A stretch of 64,000 nt of DNA from Clostridioides difficile CD160 (GCF_000449425.2 NZ_AVHW01000028.1:62001-126000), one strand, 5' to 3'. Counted from the first letter of the stretch, positions 42,402 to 52,459 are shown. A program made the numbers and translations. Notes: generated by a model not told the origin, from the letters alone.

Positions 42402-42418
42402 TAGTATTTTCTTAGTAA
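42402..42418 (+). promoter_or_regulatory. Direct repeat upstream of the ABC operon
   Basis: TTAGTA occurs twice, 11 bases apart, about 40 bases before the ABC start. This may be a site for the OmpR-type regulator encoded at 44768-45460. Low-information motif. Confidence 0.3.
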
Positions 42419-42454
42419 TAGAATTTAATGCATTACAAGAAAGGAGAAATATAC

Positions 42455-43177
42455 ATGAAAGATTTAATTCTTGAAACAAAAAAATTATCAAAAAAATATG
42501 GAGAACAAATGGCGGTTAACAACGTTTCTCTGCAAATTGAACGAAATAGTATCTATGGACTTTTGGGACCAAATGGTGCAGGAAAATCGACAACACTTAA
42601 AATGCTTGTTGGGCTTCTTCGTCCAACACATGGGCGTATTATTTTTGATAGGAAACCTTGGAAAAGAGAGTCTCTTGCAAATATTGGTGCCTTAATAGAA
42701 TCCCCTTCTTTGTATGGAAACCTTACAGCAGAAGAAAATTTACTAGTACATACAAAACTTTTGGGATTACCTAAAGATAAAATTTATGAGGTGCTAGAAA
42801 TAGTCAACTTGAAAAATACAGGTAAAAAGAGAGCTTCACAATTCTCTATGGGTATGAAACAAAGGTTGGGAATTGCTATTGCGCTTTTGAGTGACCCAGA
42901 ATTGTTGATACTGGATGAGCCAACTAATGGGCTTGACCCCTTTGGAATTCAAGAACTTCGTGAGTTGATTGCTTCTTTTCCAAAAAAAGGTATAACTGTG
43001 ATTCTTTCTAGTCATATTCTGTCAGAAGTTGCTCAAGTTGTAGATAATATTGGGATTATAAGTGGAGGACGACTACTATTTCAAGGAGCACCTGACCCTA
43101 ATGAAAATCTAGAAGAATTCTTTTCAAATGTTATTCTTAAAGGAGGGCAAATAAAGGAGGGAAAAAAAGATGAATAG
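42455..43177 (+). CDS. ABC transporter ATPase, lantibiotic-immunity type
   Basis: A 240-residue ATPase: GPNGAGKS Walker A, FSMGMKQRLGIAIALLSDPELLILDEPTNGLDP (signature and Walker B) and SSHILSE H loop. The signature SMGMKQRL is typical of NisF/SpaF/CprA-like immunity ATPases. AAGGAG lies 8 bases before ATG 42455. It forms a five-gene operon with two permeases, a response regulator and a sensor kinase, like the cpr-type and lantibiotic self-protection systems, so a role in defence against cationic peptides is likely. Confidence 0.9.
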   Translation: MKDLILETKKLSKKYGEQMAVNNVSLQIERNSIYGLLGPNGAGKSTTLKMLVGLLRPTHGRIIFDRKPWKRESLANIGALIESPSLYGNLTAEENLLVHTKLLGLPKDKIYEVLEIVNLKNTGKKRASQFSMGMKQRLGIAIALLSDPELLILDEPTNGLDPFGIQELRELIASFPKKGITVILSSHILSEVAQVVDNIGIISGGRLLFQGAPDPNENLEEFFSNVILKGGQIKEGKKDE

Positions 43178-43940
43178 TCTACAATCTGAACTTTTAAAAT
43201 ATAAAAGAACATTTATGGGGAAACTGATTGTTTTTTTTCCAGTATTCTTTGCAGCATATGCACTTATAATGCAAGGAACACTTATGCAAAATCCATTGTC
43301 CCAATCAGATTCTTGGGAGTGGCAAAATCTTTTAGCATTAGTTTTTAACTGGTGGTCATTTATGTTCTTGTCTGTTGGATTTGCATTGTTTGCTACTTTA
43401 GTAGCTGCACAGGAAAGAAAAGCTGGAAATTATCGTGCTTTACGTACACACAATGTATCTCCTATGGTACTTTGGATTAATAAAGTTATAGCTATGGCAG
43501 TCTACAGTTTGATTTCAACATTAATTTTAATAGTTGTAACAATTATAACTGGTTTAATATTGAAAGCTGGACCAATTCCTTTTGGACAGATTATAGGGGC
43601 AAGTATTGTATGTTGGGTTGTCTCTCTTGCTATACTTCCAATTCAGTTATTGATTGCTACGTGGAAAGGTATGTTCTTAAGCATGGGAGTTGGATTTTTA
43701 GGAATGATATTGGGTGTCCTTGCTGCGACACAACCATTTTGGATTGCAGTACCATGGAGTTGGGCAGTTAGAATGGTGTGTCCAATCATTAACATACATC
43801 CTAATGGTACTATATTACAAGCTGGAGACCCTCTTTTGAATACTTCAGTAATTCCTATTGGTATTGTTGTTTCTTTGGTTGTGTTTCTAGTATTAACAGC
43901 ACTTACTGCAGTTTGGTTTAGTAGGAGGGATGACAAATGA
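43170..43940 (+). CDS. Lantibiotic-immunity type ABC permease (EpiE/NisE-like)
   Basis: A 256-residue six-helix permease. The opening LKYKRTFMGKLIVFFPVFFAAYAL and middle AAQERKAGNYRALRTHNVSPMVLWINKV match the MutE/EpiE group. It overlaps the ATPase gene by 8 bases and the next permease by 4. CGT and CGA codons and a higher G+C content than neighbouring genes suggest acquired DNA. Confidence 0.88.
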   Translation: MNSLQSELLKYKRTFMGKLIVFFPVFFAAYALIMQGTLMQNPLSQSDSWEWQNLLALVFNWWSFMFLSVGFALFATLVAAQERKAGNYRALRTHNVSPMVLWINKVIAMAVYSLISTLILIVVTIITGLILKAGPIPFGQIIGASIVCWVVSLAILPIQLLIATWKGMFLSMGVGFLGMILGVLAATQPFWIAVPWSWAVRMVCPIINIHPNGTILQAGDPLLNTSVIPIGIVVSLVVFLVLTALTAVWFSRRDDK

Positions 43941-44716
43941 TAAAACTATTATCATCAGAATGGCTTCGAGCAAAGAGAACAGCTGTCCGATGGCTTACTC
44001 TTTTTATGCCTGTTATTTTTTCATTATGTGTGGTTGCCTATCTTGCAATCAAATCTGGAAGTACACAAGCATTTGCTTTTGAAGGATTTTTCACAGTATG
44101 GACTGTATTCATTATTCCTATTGGAGTAGGTATTCTGTCAGGATTTATAGTGTATGAGGAAGAACTTGCTGGAAATTTTAATGGTTTTTTATGCATAGGT
44201 ATTTCTCGTGTTAGATTATATCTTGGAAAATTTCTTTTTCTCCTTTTTTGTTTAGCTGTATGTACATTTATTGCTACGTTAATACTCTGCATAGGTATGA
44301 ATATTGCAGTGCCATCTGGTGCATCAATAGGGCTATTTATGGCAGCCGCCGCTCTTGTGGTAATCGGGTCACTTCCAATATTAGCTATTCACCTTTGGAT
44401 GAGTTTTGCATGGGGAATGGGTGCATCAATTGGTATTAGTGTTGGTGGGATTTTAATGGCTGCAATACTTGGGTTAACAAGTATTGGTTCAACAGTTGGC
44501 CCATTTGTTCCATGGACATGGCCAGTAAAATTGGGTATGCTTCCAGGCACTTACTTTATTAAAGGAGATGGAATTATTCCAACTGAAGAGATTTATTCTG
44601 GAATGATACAATCAGCTACTATACATTTTGTAGCAGTGGCAATAGGTCTAATTATATTCTTGATAGGAGGAGTTGTTTGGTTTAAAATATGGGAGGGAAG
44701 GAAGAGCTACGAGTAG
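43937..44716 (+). CDS. Lantibiotic-immunity type ABC permease (EpiG/NisG-like)
   Basis: A 259-residue six-helix permease (SSEWLRAKRTAVRWLTLFMPVIFSL, EEELAGNFNGFLCIGISRVRLYLGKF), homologous to the preceding subunit. With it and the ATPase it should form a heteromeric exporter that removes peptides from the membrane. The stop is followed after 51 bases by the response regulator. Confidence 0.88.
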   Translation: MIKLLSSEWLRAKRTAVRWLTLFMPVIFSLCVVAYLAIKSGSTQAFAFEGFFTVWTVFIIPIGVGILSGFIVYEEELAGNFNGFLCIGISRVRLYLGKFLFLLFCLAVCTFIATLILCIGMNIAVPSGASIGLFMAAAALVVIGSLPILAIHLWMSFAWGMGASIGISVGGILMAAILGLTSIGSTVGPFVPWTWPVKLGMLPGTYFIKGDGIIPTEEIYSGMIQSATIHFVAVAIGLIIFLIGGVVWFKIWEGRKSYE

Positions 44717-44767
44717 ATGGATATTGCTTTAATAACTAACTTCCCATAATATAAAGGAGGTGTTATA

Positions 44768-45460
44768 TTGAGCAAAATATTGATTATTGATGATGAAATA
44801 GACTTAGTAATGTTACTTGAAGATGAATTGAAAGAAAAAGGTCATGAAGTATTGGTAGCTTCTGATGGGCAAAAAGGTATAGAGTTATCAAAAATGGAGC
44901 CTGACCTTATTATACTGGATATTATGATGCCTAAAATGGATGGTTTTGAGGTATGCCAGGCAATTCGAGATGATGTTTTGTGTCCGATTATATTTTTGAG
45001 TGCAAAGCAATCGGAAACTGACAAAATCAAAGGATTAACTTTTGGAGGAGACGATTATGTAACAAAACCCTTTGGATTGCGTGAATTGATGGCAAGAATT
45101 GAAGCCAATCTGCGTAGAGAAAAGCGGTCACAGTATATCAATGAAGAAAATAAACGGTCTACATTGTATTTTGGAAAGTTGTGCCTATATATGAGAGAGC
45201 GTACAGTTAAAATTGATGGCAAGGATATTGACTTAACAAAAATAGAGTATGATATTGTTGAACTACTAGCACTTCATGCAGGACAAGTTTTTTCCAGAGA
45301 ACAGGTCTATGAAAAAGTATGGGGATGTGATTCTGAGGGCGATTCTGCAACTGTTGTTGAACGAATCAAAAAAATACGAGCTAAGTTTGCCGCTGTGATG
45401 CCAGAAAAAGAATATATTTCTACAGTTTGGGGAATTGGATACAAGTGGAACAAAATGTAA
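44768..45460 (+). CDS. OmpR-family response regulator of the peptide-immunity operon
   Basis: A 230-residue regulator: D8/D9, phosphoacceptor D51 in IILDIMMPKMDG, VTKPF lysine and winged helix ending STVWGIGYKWNKM. The start is TTG 44768, with AAGGAGGTG upstream and no competing ATG. It belongs to the same operon as the transporter and kinase and probably activates it. Confidence 0.9.
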   Translation: MSKILIIDDEIDLVMLLEDELKEKGHEVLVASDGQKGIELSKMEPDLIILDIMMPKMDGFEVCQAIRDDVLCPIIFLSAKQSETDKIKGLTFGGDDYVTKPFGLRELMARIEANLRREKRSQYINEENKRSTLYFGKLCLYMRERTVKIDGKDIDLTKIEYDIVELLALHAGQVFSREQVYEKVWGCDSEGDSATVVERIKKIRAKFAAVMPEKEYISTVWGIGYKWNKM

Positions 45461-45478
45461 GGGAGGAGAAATTATTAA

Positions 45479-46903
45479 ATGAAAAATCAATCACTTACGA
45501 CCCAGTTCAGGCATACCTTTATTTTCATTATAATAGCTAGTATAGTCTCCACAGTAATTACTTATGTCTTTGCTATTTACTTGTTTATATATTCAGCAGA
45601 TAAGGATATTTATCAATCAAATTATTATGAGAGACAAGTTCCTGGAATTGAAAAATACATTAATGAAAAAAACATAGACTGGTTATCTCAATCGAATGAA
45701 AAAGAATTAAAAAGTATTATTCATGGAGATGGGCTTTTATATCAAGTTGTGGATGATAATGGCAATGTATTGTATAGTACTAATCCACGAAAACCATTCA
45801 AGACAAAAGAAGAACTATTTAGCAATTTTAGCAAAAAAATTGCTCGTAAAGGAGGTTACATCTATACTATTCCTATTAAAGATGATAATGGAAAGGTTGA
45901 AGGAGCTGTTATTCTGACCTATCAAGTAAAAGTGACATTTGCAAATAATAGGGGAAGATTTATAGGTGTAATTATTGTAATAGCTTTATTCTCTCCATTT
46001 TTATATATTATTGGGTTTACTGTATGGTTTTCTAAACGCTTTGTAAAAAATATCAATAAACCAGTGCATTTATTAATTGATGCTTCCAAGAAGATAAGAG
46101 AAAAAGACCTTGATTTTGAAATCGACTATTATTCAGATAATGAACTTGGAAAACTTTGCAGTGCTTTTTCTGAAATGAAAGATGAACTAAAAAAATCTTT
46201 ATCTGTACAGTGGAAAATAGAACAAGAACGTGTTGAAATGGTAGAAGCTCTAGCGCATGACTTGAAATCTCCCCTTTCTGTTATTTTGGGATATACAGAT
46301 GCACTTATTGATAATAATTTAGATGGTAACGAAAAATTACACAGGTATCTCACAGTTATAAGAGAAAATACAGAAAAAAGTGCTTCTCTTGTTCAGAAAA
46401 TGCAATACACATCTGATTTGGAAAAATCGAATATACAATTAAACCTTGTCCCTGTAAATTTACCTGATTTTTTGAAACAAAAGGTACAAGACTATGAATT
46501 ACAGGCTCATCAAAAAGAAATAAAGCTTGTCATGAAAATGCAGGGTAATATGCAGTTTCCAATTCAAATAGATGTGGATAGATTGACACGAATTTTTGAT
46601 AATATTATATCCAATAGTCTGCAATACACTCCAGTAGGTGGTAGTATTAACATCAGTGTAGAGTCTGAAAAAAATTGTATCTATTATAAGATTTGCGATT
46701 CTGGTAGTGGGTTTAGCCCTAAAGATTTGAAAAAGGCTCTTGATAAGTTTTATAGAGGCGATGAAGCTAGACAAACCAAAGGTGGTCATTCTGGTCTTGG
46801 GCTTTATATTGTAAAGCAATTAGTGGAACAGCTTGGAGGTTCTGTCAAAATAGAAAATTCAAAATCAGGTGGAGCATGTGTGACATTTTGGCATGGCACT
46901 TAA
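45479..46903 (+). CDS. Sensor histidine kinase of the peptide-immunity operon
   Basis: A 474-residue kinase. Two helices (about 13-33 and 163-186) bracket a ~130-residue external sensor domain, unlike the short-loop BceS kinases. A HAMP region, ALAHDLKSPLSVILGY (phosphoacceptor His), FDNIISNSLQYT, DSGSGF and GLGLYIVKQL follow. The large sensor domain suggests direct peptide or ligand sensing, as in CprK/NisK-like kinases. AGGGAGGAG precedes the ATG. Confidence 0.9.
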   Translation: MKNQSLTTQFRHTFIFIIIASIVSTVITYVFAIYLFIYSADKDIYQSNYYERQVPGIEKYINEKNIDWLSQSNEKELKSIIHGDGLLYQVVDDNGNVLYSTNPRKPFKTKEELFSNFSKKIARKGGYIYTIPIKDDNGKVEGAVILTYQVKVTFANNRGRFIGVIIVIALFSPFLYIIGFTVWFSKRFVKNINKPVHLLIDASKKIREKDLDFEIDYYSDNELGKLCSAFSEMKDELKKSLSVQWKIEQERVEMVEALAHDLKSPLSVILGYTDALIDNNLDGNEKLHRYLTVIRENTEKSASLVQKMQYTSDLEKSNIQLNLVPVNLPDFLKQKVQDYELQAHQKEIKLVMKMQGNMQFPIQIDVDRLTRIFDNIISNSLQYTPVGGSINISVESEKNCIYYKICDSGSGFSPKDLKKALDKFYRGDEARQTKGGHSGLGLYIVKQLVEQLGGSVKIENSKSGGACVTFWHGT

Positions 46904-46946
46904 TTACTTAAAAGTTTTATGAATATAACTTATATATTTTAAATCA

Positions 46947-46978
46947 AAAGAGGAGGACTATTATGCCTCCTCTTTATT
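46947..46978. terminator. Terminator between convergent kinase and permease
   Basis: AAAGAGGAGG (46947-46956) pairs with CCTCCTCTTT (46966-46975) around a 9-base loop. Confidence 0.85.
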
Positions 46979-46983
46979 AAATT

Positions 46984-49443
46984 TTAATTAATATCTATAC
47001 AATCAATTATATTCATATTTTTAACTTTTCTTAATGGAATAAGAGTAGCTATTATACATGCAAGTATAGAAACAAGTGTAACTTGTGAAATTGAAAGAAT
47101 TGGTATATTAGTAAAATCAAGCTTTTCTATAGTTGCCATGTTTATGATAACAGCACTGGCATATCCAGCAATAGAGCCAAATATGGATGCAAAAATTCCA
47201 TAGTAAGCACCTTCCCATAAAAACATCTTATATAGACTACTATTACTCATACCAATAGCTCTTTTAACTCCAATCTCATTAATTCTAGTATTTATATTTG
47301 TATTAGTTGTGTTAATTATATTTAAAGTACCAATCAAACCCACAAACAGTATTACTGCCCATGCTAGAAATTCTATTTGTTCAAAACTCTCTTTAAGTTG
47401 CTTGTCTGATTCGATGTATGATATCCAATGAGAGCCTGGATTGTTTTTACAAATCTGCTCTATAGATAATCTTATTTGTTCTAAATCTGATTTATCTTTA
47501 GCATAAATATTTATTTGATTAAACTTGTCTTTATTTGTCAAGGTGTCATAAACAGAATCATATACAATAACATCAACACCATTTAACCAACCATTACCTT
47601 GTAAAAAAAACATTTTATCTATTGTACTATATATTTCTAGTTGATTTTTATTGATTGTAATATTATCTTTAGGTTTTAGATTTGTATATTTAGTTTTTAC
47701 ACCTAGTGTAGAAATAGCAACTGGATTTTTTATAAAGCAAATAGAGCCATTTTTAAAATCTTCTAATGTGGAATTTGTAATAGAAGGTATTGAGTCTTTT
47801 AAAATATTTTCATCAATTCCAATGATTTTTAACATCTCACCACTATTTTCAAAATGGATATTTGTATCTATTTCGCCCTGTTTATATTCAGAGTATTTTA
47901 TAAAAGAAGTACGGTCGATATTTTTTATGCTCTTTATTTTATCTAGAGTGGACTTATCAAAACCAGATACTTCGCTTGTTAAGGAAAAATCTCCTTCTTT
48001 TAAATTGCTTACTGACTTAGATACATCTAATACATTGGAAAACTCACTCAGTGCGACGAATACTGTTATACTCATAAATAAAGAGAGTATAGTTATTATA
48101 GTTCTTCCTTTATTTCTTTTTAAGTTTAGCCATGCGAGATGCCTTTCAAAGTTTTTTATTGTTTTTTCTCTTTTAATCTTTCTTTTGATTTTAGTAGTAC
48201 TACCAGCCATAGCAATTTTTGGAGAGACATGTGAAGCATATATTGCTGATGGTAGGGCAGAAATAAATGAAAAAATCAATGACATACTAGCACTTAATAA
48301 TAATGGGAATAGATAAGCAGTTGAGTTTTTATGTATAAGCTCAGTTATTTCTTTACTATTATTTGCTAGAAGTATATCTGGGTTTAAGATATTAGTTACC
48401 ATTCCAGTTATGCCCTTAGAAGATATAATTCCAACTATAGCTCCAATAGGTATGGCAATAGCACATAAGATTAAAATTTGTAAAATAATAATCTTATATA
48501 GTTGATTTGGTTCAGCACCTATTGCTCTTAGGCTTCCATATTCCTTAATTTTCTTTGTAACAGATATTTTTAAAATGTTGTAGATTACAAGTCCCGAAGC
48601 CAATAAAACTAATAAAGCAATGAATAAAGATACCAATATAATAATAGATATACCGTCATTGTCAGAATTATCTTTTTCAAACTGTATTCCAAGTGCATTT
48701 AAATAAATCCAATTATACTGAATTGAATTATGGGAAAAACCTATATCTTTGGCTAATTGATTTACTATTTCTTGGAACTTGTCTTGTTGTTTTATTTTAA
48801 AATCCAATGAGGATAAAGTATATCTTTTAGGCAGAAAATTTTCTGATGTACCTTTACCTACAATACCATTTACTGTACCACTTGCATATCCAGTATAATC
48901 ATCTTCTAAAATACCACTCAATTTAAAATTGGCCGTGTAATTATATGCTGGTATAGTGTCCTTTAAAAGTGAAATATCTAAATTCATAGGTATTGTCATA
49001 CCTAGTTTTGGTTTTATGCCCATAAGTTTTAGTGTATTTTCATCTAAAGCTATTTCATTCTCATTTTTAGGAAGATTTCCAGACTTTAATTTCATTAACT
49101 TTGGGTAGTTGGAAAGTCCTGTTTTATCATATTCTTTTACAAGTACAGAGATGCCAGAATCTTTTATTTTACTAGTACCAAGGGCTACTGAAGTACCTGC
49201 TTGATAAATTCTATTATCCTTCTTTATTTTATCAACTTGATTTTTAGTAAGTTGGTGAAAGGATACATGTCTATCACCATTAAAAGAACGAGCTTGTTCA
49301 ATTCTTAAATTTTGAAGTATAGCAATTGACTGCCCAATCACAGTCGTCATAATGGTTGATAGTACTATTGCTATAATAATAAGTGTAGTCATAAGTTTTT
49401 GTTTTTTTAATTCTTTTATTGAAAGTGAAAGGTAACTCTTCAT
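46984..49443 (-). CDS. ABC transporter permease with two FtsX domains
   Basis: An 819-residue permease: first helix about 17-38, external domain to ~265, three helices about 270-410, one near 460, a second external domain, and three C-terminal helices. It resembles in layout the permease at 21985-24645 but the sequence is distinct. It follows the ATPase gene after two bases. The pair is probably an antimicrobial-peptide or envelope-stress exporter controlled by the upstream kinase-regulator genes. Confidence 0.88.
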   Translation of the reverse strand: MKSYLSLSIKELKKQKLMTTLIIIAIVLSTIMTTVIGQSIAILQNLRIEQARSFNGDRHVSFHQLTKNQVDKIKKDNRIYQAGTSVALGTSKIKDSGISVLVKEYDKTGLSNYPKLMKLKSGNLPKNENEIALDENTLKLMGIKPKLGMTIPMNLDISLLKDTIPAYNYTANFKLSGILEDDYTGYASGTVNGIVGKGTSENFLPKRYTLSSLDFKIKQQDKFQEIVNQLAKDIGFSHNSIQYNWIYLNALGIQFEKDNSDNDGISIIILVSLFIALLVLLASGLVIYNILKISVTKKIKEYGSLRAIGAEPNQLYKIIILQILILCAIAIPIGAIVGIISSKGITGMVTNILNPDILLANNSKEITELIHKNSTAYLFPLLLSASMSLIFSFISALPSAIYASHVSPKIAMAGSTTKIKRKIKREKTIKNFERHLAWLNLKRNKGRTIITILSLFMSITVFVALSEFSNVLDVSKSVSNLKEGDFSLTSEVSGFDKSTLDKIKSIKNIDRTSFIKYSEYKQGEIDTNIHFENSGEMLKIIGIDENILKDSIPSITNSTLEDFKNGSICFIKNPVAISTLGVKTKYTNLKPKDNITINKNQLEIYSTIDKMFFLQGNGWLNGVDVIVYDSVYDTLTNKDKFNQINIYAKDKSDLEQIRLSIEQICKNNPGSHWISYIESDKQLKESFEQIEFLAWAVILFVGLIGTLNIINTTNTNINTRINEIGVKRAIGMSNSSLYKMFLWEGAYYGIFASIFGSIAGYASAVIINMATIEKLDFTNIPILSISQVTLVSILACIIATLIPLRKVKNMNIIDCIDIN

Positions 49444-49445
49444 TA

Positions 49446-50114
49446 TTATTCCACCTCCATAAGCACACCATCAATAATTGAAAGTCTTCTATCAGCAAGT
49501 TTTGCAATTCTATCATCATGGGTGATTACTACTAAAGTTTTACCAAACTGCTTTGAAGATTTGATAAGAAGATTCATAACCTCACTACCACTTTTACTGT
49601 CTAAGTTCCCTGTGGGTTCATCAGCAAATACTATATTTGGTTTTGCAATAAGTGCTCTAGCAATTGCAACTCTTTGTTGTTGACCACCTGAAAGCTCATG
49701 AGGAAGATGGTGAAGCCTATCTGTGATTCCAAGTAATGACGAGATTTCATTTAAGTATTTTTTATCAGGTTGTTTCTTATCTAGAAGTACAGGCATTGAA
49801 ATATTTTCAGATGCTGTAAGAACAGGTAAAAGATTAAACTGCTGAAAAACGAATCCAAAGGACTTTCTTCTAAGAGCAGATAGTTCTTTTTCACTATATT
49901 TATATATATCTTTATCATCAAGTAACACTTGCCCAGAGGTAGGGTTATCTAAACCACTTAAAATATGTAAAAGTGTACTTTTTCCACTTCCAGAAGGTCC
50001 AATTATAGAAACAAATTCACCTGATTTTATTTCTAAATTGACATTATTGAGTGCAATAACTTTATTGTTGCCAGAACCATATATCTTTGATAATTGCTTT
50101 GCTTTTATAATCAT
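49446..50114 (-). CDS. ABC transporter ATP-binding protein (MacB/BceA type)
   Basis: A 222-residue ATPase with GPSGSGKST, LSGGQQQRVAIARALIAKP, VFADEPTGNLD and VITHD motifs. ATG 50114 is chosen since AAGGAGAG lies about 8 bases upstream. It pairs with the downstream FtsX-type permease. Paired CTCAA/TTGAG repeats upstream link it to the regulator encoded at 51429-52103. Confidence 0.92.
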   Translation of the reverse strand: MIIKAKQLSKIYGSGNNKVIALNNVNLEIKSGEFVSIIGPSGSGKSTLLHILSGLDNPTSGQVLLDDKDIYKYSEKELSALRRKSFGFVFQQFNLLPVLTASENISMPVLLDKKQPDKKYLNEISSLLGITDRLHHLPHELSGGQQQRVAIARALIAKPNIVFADEPTGNLDSKSGSEVMNLLIKSSKQFGKTLVVITHDDRIAKLADRRLSIIDGVLMEVE

Positions 50115-50160
50115 AAAAAACACTCTCCTTTTCTATATAAGAAGAGTGTAAGTTTTAAAA

Positions 50161-50176
50161 CTCAATTTTTTCTCAA
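50161..50176 (-). promoter_or_regulatory. Putative response-regulator site before the ABC gene
   Basis: On the minus strand TTGAG appears twice, 11 bases apart (complements at 50161-50165 and 50172-50176). The same TTGAG-N6-TTGAG pattern lies upstream of the regulator gene at 52162-52177. Confidence 0.55.
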
Positions 50177-50280
50177 CTTTCTAATTTTATTTATTTAAGA
50201 GTTTATTTCAAAAGGATATACTTTATAAATTCTAATTAACAAAATTTATAGAAGAGAAGTAATAATCTTATAAAATTGTT

Positions 50281-51441
50281 TTAATTTGTTGTTGAGAATT
50301 TAGCTGTAATTTTAGCACTATTGGCTGAGTTATTTTCAACGTAAATAGAGCCACCATGTTTTTCACATAATATTTTAGATATATAAAGACCCATACCAAA
50401 GTGCATGTTGTTGTTATTTGAAATCTTATCTCTATAGAAAGGTTTTAAGGCTGATTTTAGAGATTCTTCACTAAATCCTATACCATCATCTTCAATTATA
50501 AATGTAAGGAGCTCTTGTTCAAGATATATAAGTATGGATATATTATTTTTCGCATATCTAAAAGCATTTGATATTATATTTTCAATAACTCTAAGAATAA
50601 TATTTTCATCAAACAATAGGTTTATATTATTTATTTTGTTTGTAAGTGTAAAAGATTTTTTCTCTTGTTCAGCAATAATAGATAGATTTCTATCTAAGTT
50701 TTTTATAAACTTGTCTATACTTGATAAAGATTTTGAAACAACCCAATCTTCTAATCGTTGAGAACTACTCATATTTTCCACATAACATTCGATTCTGTTA
50801 ATATGTTCAGACATAAGTTGAGTAGTTGATAAAATTTTTTCGTCAGTAAGTTTTCCTGTTGGTATGTATTTTGTTAAATAATTTGAGTAACCTTTTAGAA
50901 CTGTTAGAGGATTTCTTAAATCATGAGAAAAAGCAGTATTAAGCTGTTTTCTATCATTAATCATAGTCCACATATTTATATTGTTTTTCTTTAGTTCTGA
51001 CCTCATTTTATCAAAAGCATTGCATAGATTACCTAATTCATCATTACTCTTGTATTCTAAGCAAAAGTCTAAGTTATTATTGGATATTTCCATTGCACCC
51101 TTATTGAGTATTTCAATAGGTGTTTTCAATTTTATCTTATAAAAAATTATATCCGCCAATAATAAAAACCCTATAAAAAATACAAGTGGAAGCACAAACT
51201 GAAGTGTACTAATTATATTAAGGAATGTTTTATCATAATCACTGAACTGGTTAATATTATTCTGCATTATGGTTATAGTTCCTGTATGTAGAGGTGTTCC
51301 CAAATATTTATCTTGTATAGACTTATATATATTATTAAGTAAAATGTATGATAGAGCTGTAAGTATTGATGCTATAATTAGAGAAGATAAGGTAAGAACA
51401 AAGAAAGATTTTTTTAGTGACATATCATTTATTTTATCCAT
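50281..51441 (-). CDS. Sensor histidine kinase
   Basis: A 386-residue kinase: two helices (about 12-35 and 78-100), HAMP, FSHDLRNPLTVLKGY phosphoacceptor, FDENIILRVIENIISNAFRYA, DDGIGF and FGMGLYISKILCEKHGG. It overlaps the response regulator by 13 bases. The ABC pair follows after a ~165-base gap with its own promoter region, so kinase and transporter are likely linked in function. Confidence 0.9.
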   Translation of the reverse strand: MDKINDMSLKKSFFVLTLSSLIIASILTALSYILLNNIYKSIQDKYLGTPLHTGTITIMQNNINQFSDYDKTFLNIISTLQFVLPLVFFIGFLLLADIIFYKIKLKTPIEILNKGAMEISNNNLDFCLEYKSNDELGNLCNAFDKMRSELKKNNINMWTMINDRKQLNTAFSHDLRNPLTVLKGYSNYLTKYIPTGKLTDEKILSTTQLMSEHINRIECYVENMSSSQRLEDWVVSKSLSSIDKFIKNLDRNLSIIAEQEKKSFTLTNKINNINLLFDENIILRVIENIISNAFRYAKNNISILIYLEQELLTFIIEDDGIGFSEESLKSALKPFYRDKISNNNNMHFGMGLYISKILCEKHGGSIYVENNSANSAKITAKFSTTN

Positions 51442-52103
51442 TTATAACCAACTCCCCATACTGTTTCTATGTAATTTTCAAGAGTATATTTTGATAATTT
51501 GATTCGTATTTTTCTAATATGTTCCATTATAACATCGCTATTACCATTACTATTGTATCCCCAGATTCTATCATAAATTCTTTCTCTATCAAATACTTGA
51601 CCAGGATTCATGGAAAGAAGCTCCACTATATCAAATTCTTTTTTTGAAAGGGAGACTAGATTATTATCTATAGAAATCGACTTTTTCTCATAATCTATTA
51701 CTAAATCATTATAAAATTTAATTTTAGTTTGATTTGATTTTCTTTGTTCACGTCTTAGATGAGCAGATACTCTAGCTCCAAGTTCATCTAAGTCGAAAGG
51801 TTTTACAATGTAATCATCAGCACCAGCACGAAAACCATTTATCTTATCGGTATTTTCAATCTTAGCAGTAAGAAACAAAATAGGGCATGATACATAATCT
51901 CTAACTCTATTACAGACCTCAATCCCATCTATTTCAGGCATATTTATATCAAGTAAAATAATATCTGGATTTATAGATATTTTTTCTAATGCAATTTTTC
52001 CACTTTGAGCAGTGTAGACCTCATAATCATTCATTTCAAAGTAATCTTTTAAGAGTGTTATTATGCCTTCCTCATCATCTACAACAAGTATTTTATTGTT
52101 CAT
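51429..52103 (-). CDS. OmpR-family response regulator
   Basis: A 224-residue regulator: D9/D10, phosphoacceptor D52 in LLDINMPEIDG, VKPFD lysine, winged helix ending ETVWGVGYKWIK. It is the first gene of the kinase operon. AGGAGAA precedes the ATG. Repeats in front of it and of the ABC gene suggest that it regulates both. Confidence 0.9.
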   Translation of the reverse strand: MNNKILVVDDEEGIITLLKDYFEMNDYEVYTAQSGKIALEKISINPDIILLDINMPEIDGIEVCNRVRDYVSCPILFLTAKIENTDKINGFRAGADDYIVKPFDLDELGARVSAHLRREQRKSNQTKIKFYNDLVIDYEKKSISIDNNLVSLSKKEFDIVELLSMNPGQVFDRERIYDRIWGYNSNGNSDVIMEHIRKIRIKLSKYTLENYIETVWGVGYKWIK

Positions 52104-52161
52104 AAAAATTCTCCTTTCTAAATAAAAGTATTTAAAGTATGTTTAATTTTAGTATAAAAAT

Positions 52162-52177
52162 CTCAATAAATTCTCAA
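52162..52177 (-). promoter_or_regulatory. Putative autoregulatory site of the response-regulator operon
   Basis: TTGAG repeats 11 bases apart on the minus strand (complements at 52162-52166 and 52173-52177), next to TATACT. The pattern matches that at 50161-50176. Confidence 0.55.
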
Positions 52178-52459
52178 ATTTTTAGGTATATGCCAAAACT
52201 TAATCATTAAAGTTAGTATATTTTGATATATTAAATAAATCAAGCATATGATTGTTGGTAATTTTAAATGAAGATATATTTTATATTTAATACTTGTAAA
52301 TGTAAAACTTTAACTGATGAAGCCTTATAATTTAAATGGAAAACAGATATTTAGAATGGAGGATAGATATATAGAAAGGAAAAGATTTAACTAAGTAAGG
52401 CGATTGATTAAAAATCAGATAAATTATAAAAACTTATAAAAACGAATGAATATACATTA

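Noticed and set aside
47651-48316. 221-codon antisense frame inside the FtsX-type permease
   Set aside because: Shadow of the permease reading frame, with no ribosome binding site and no domain.
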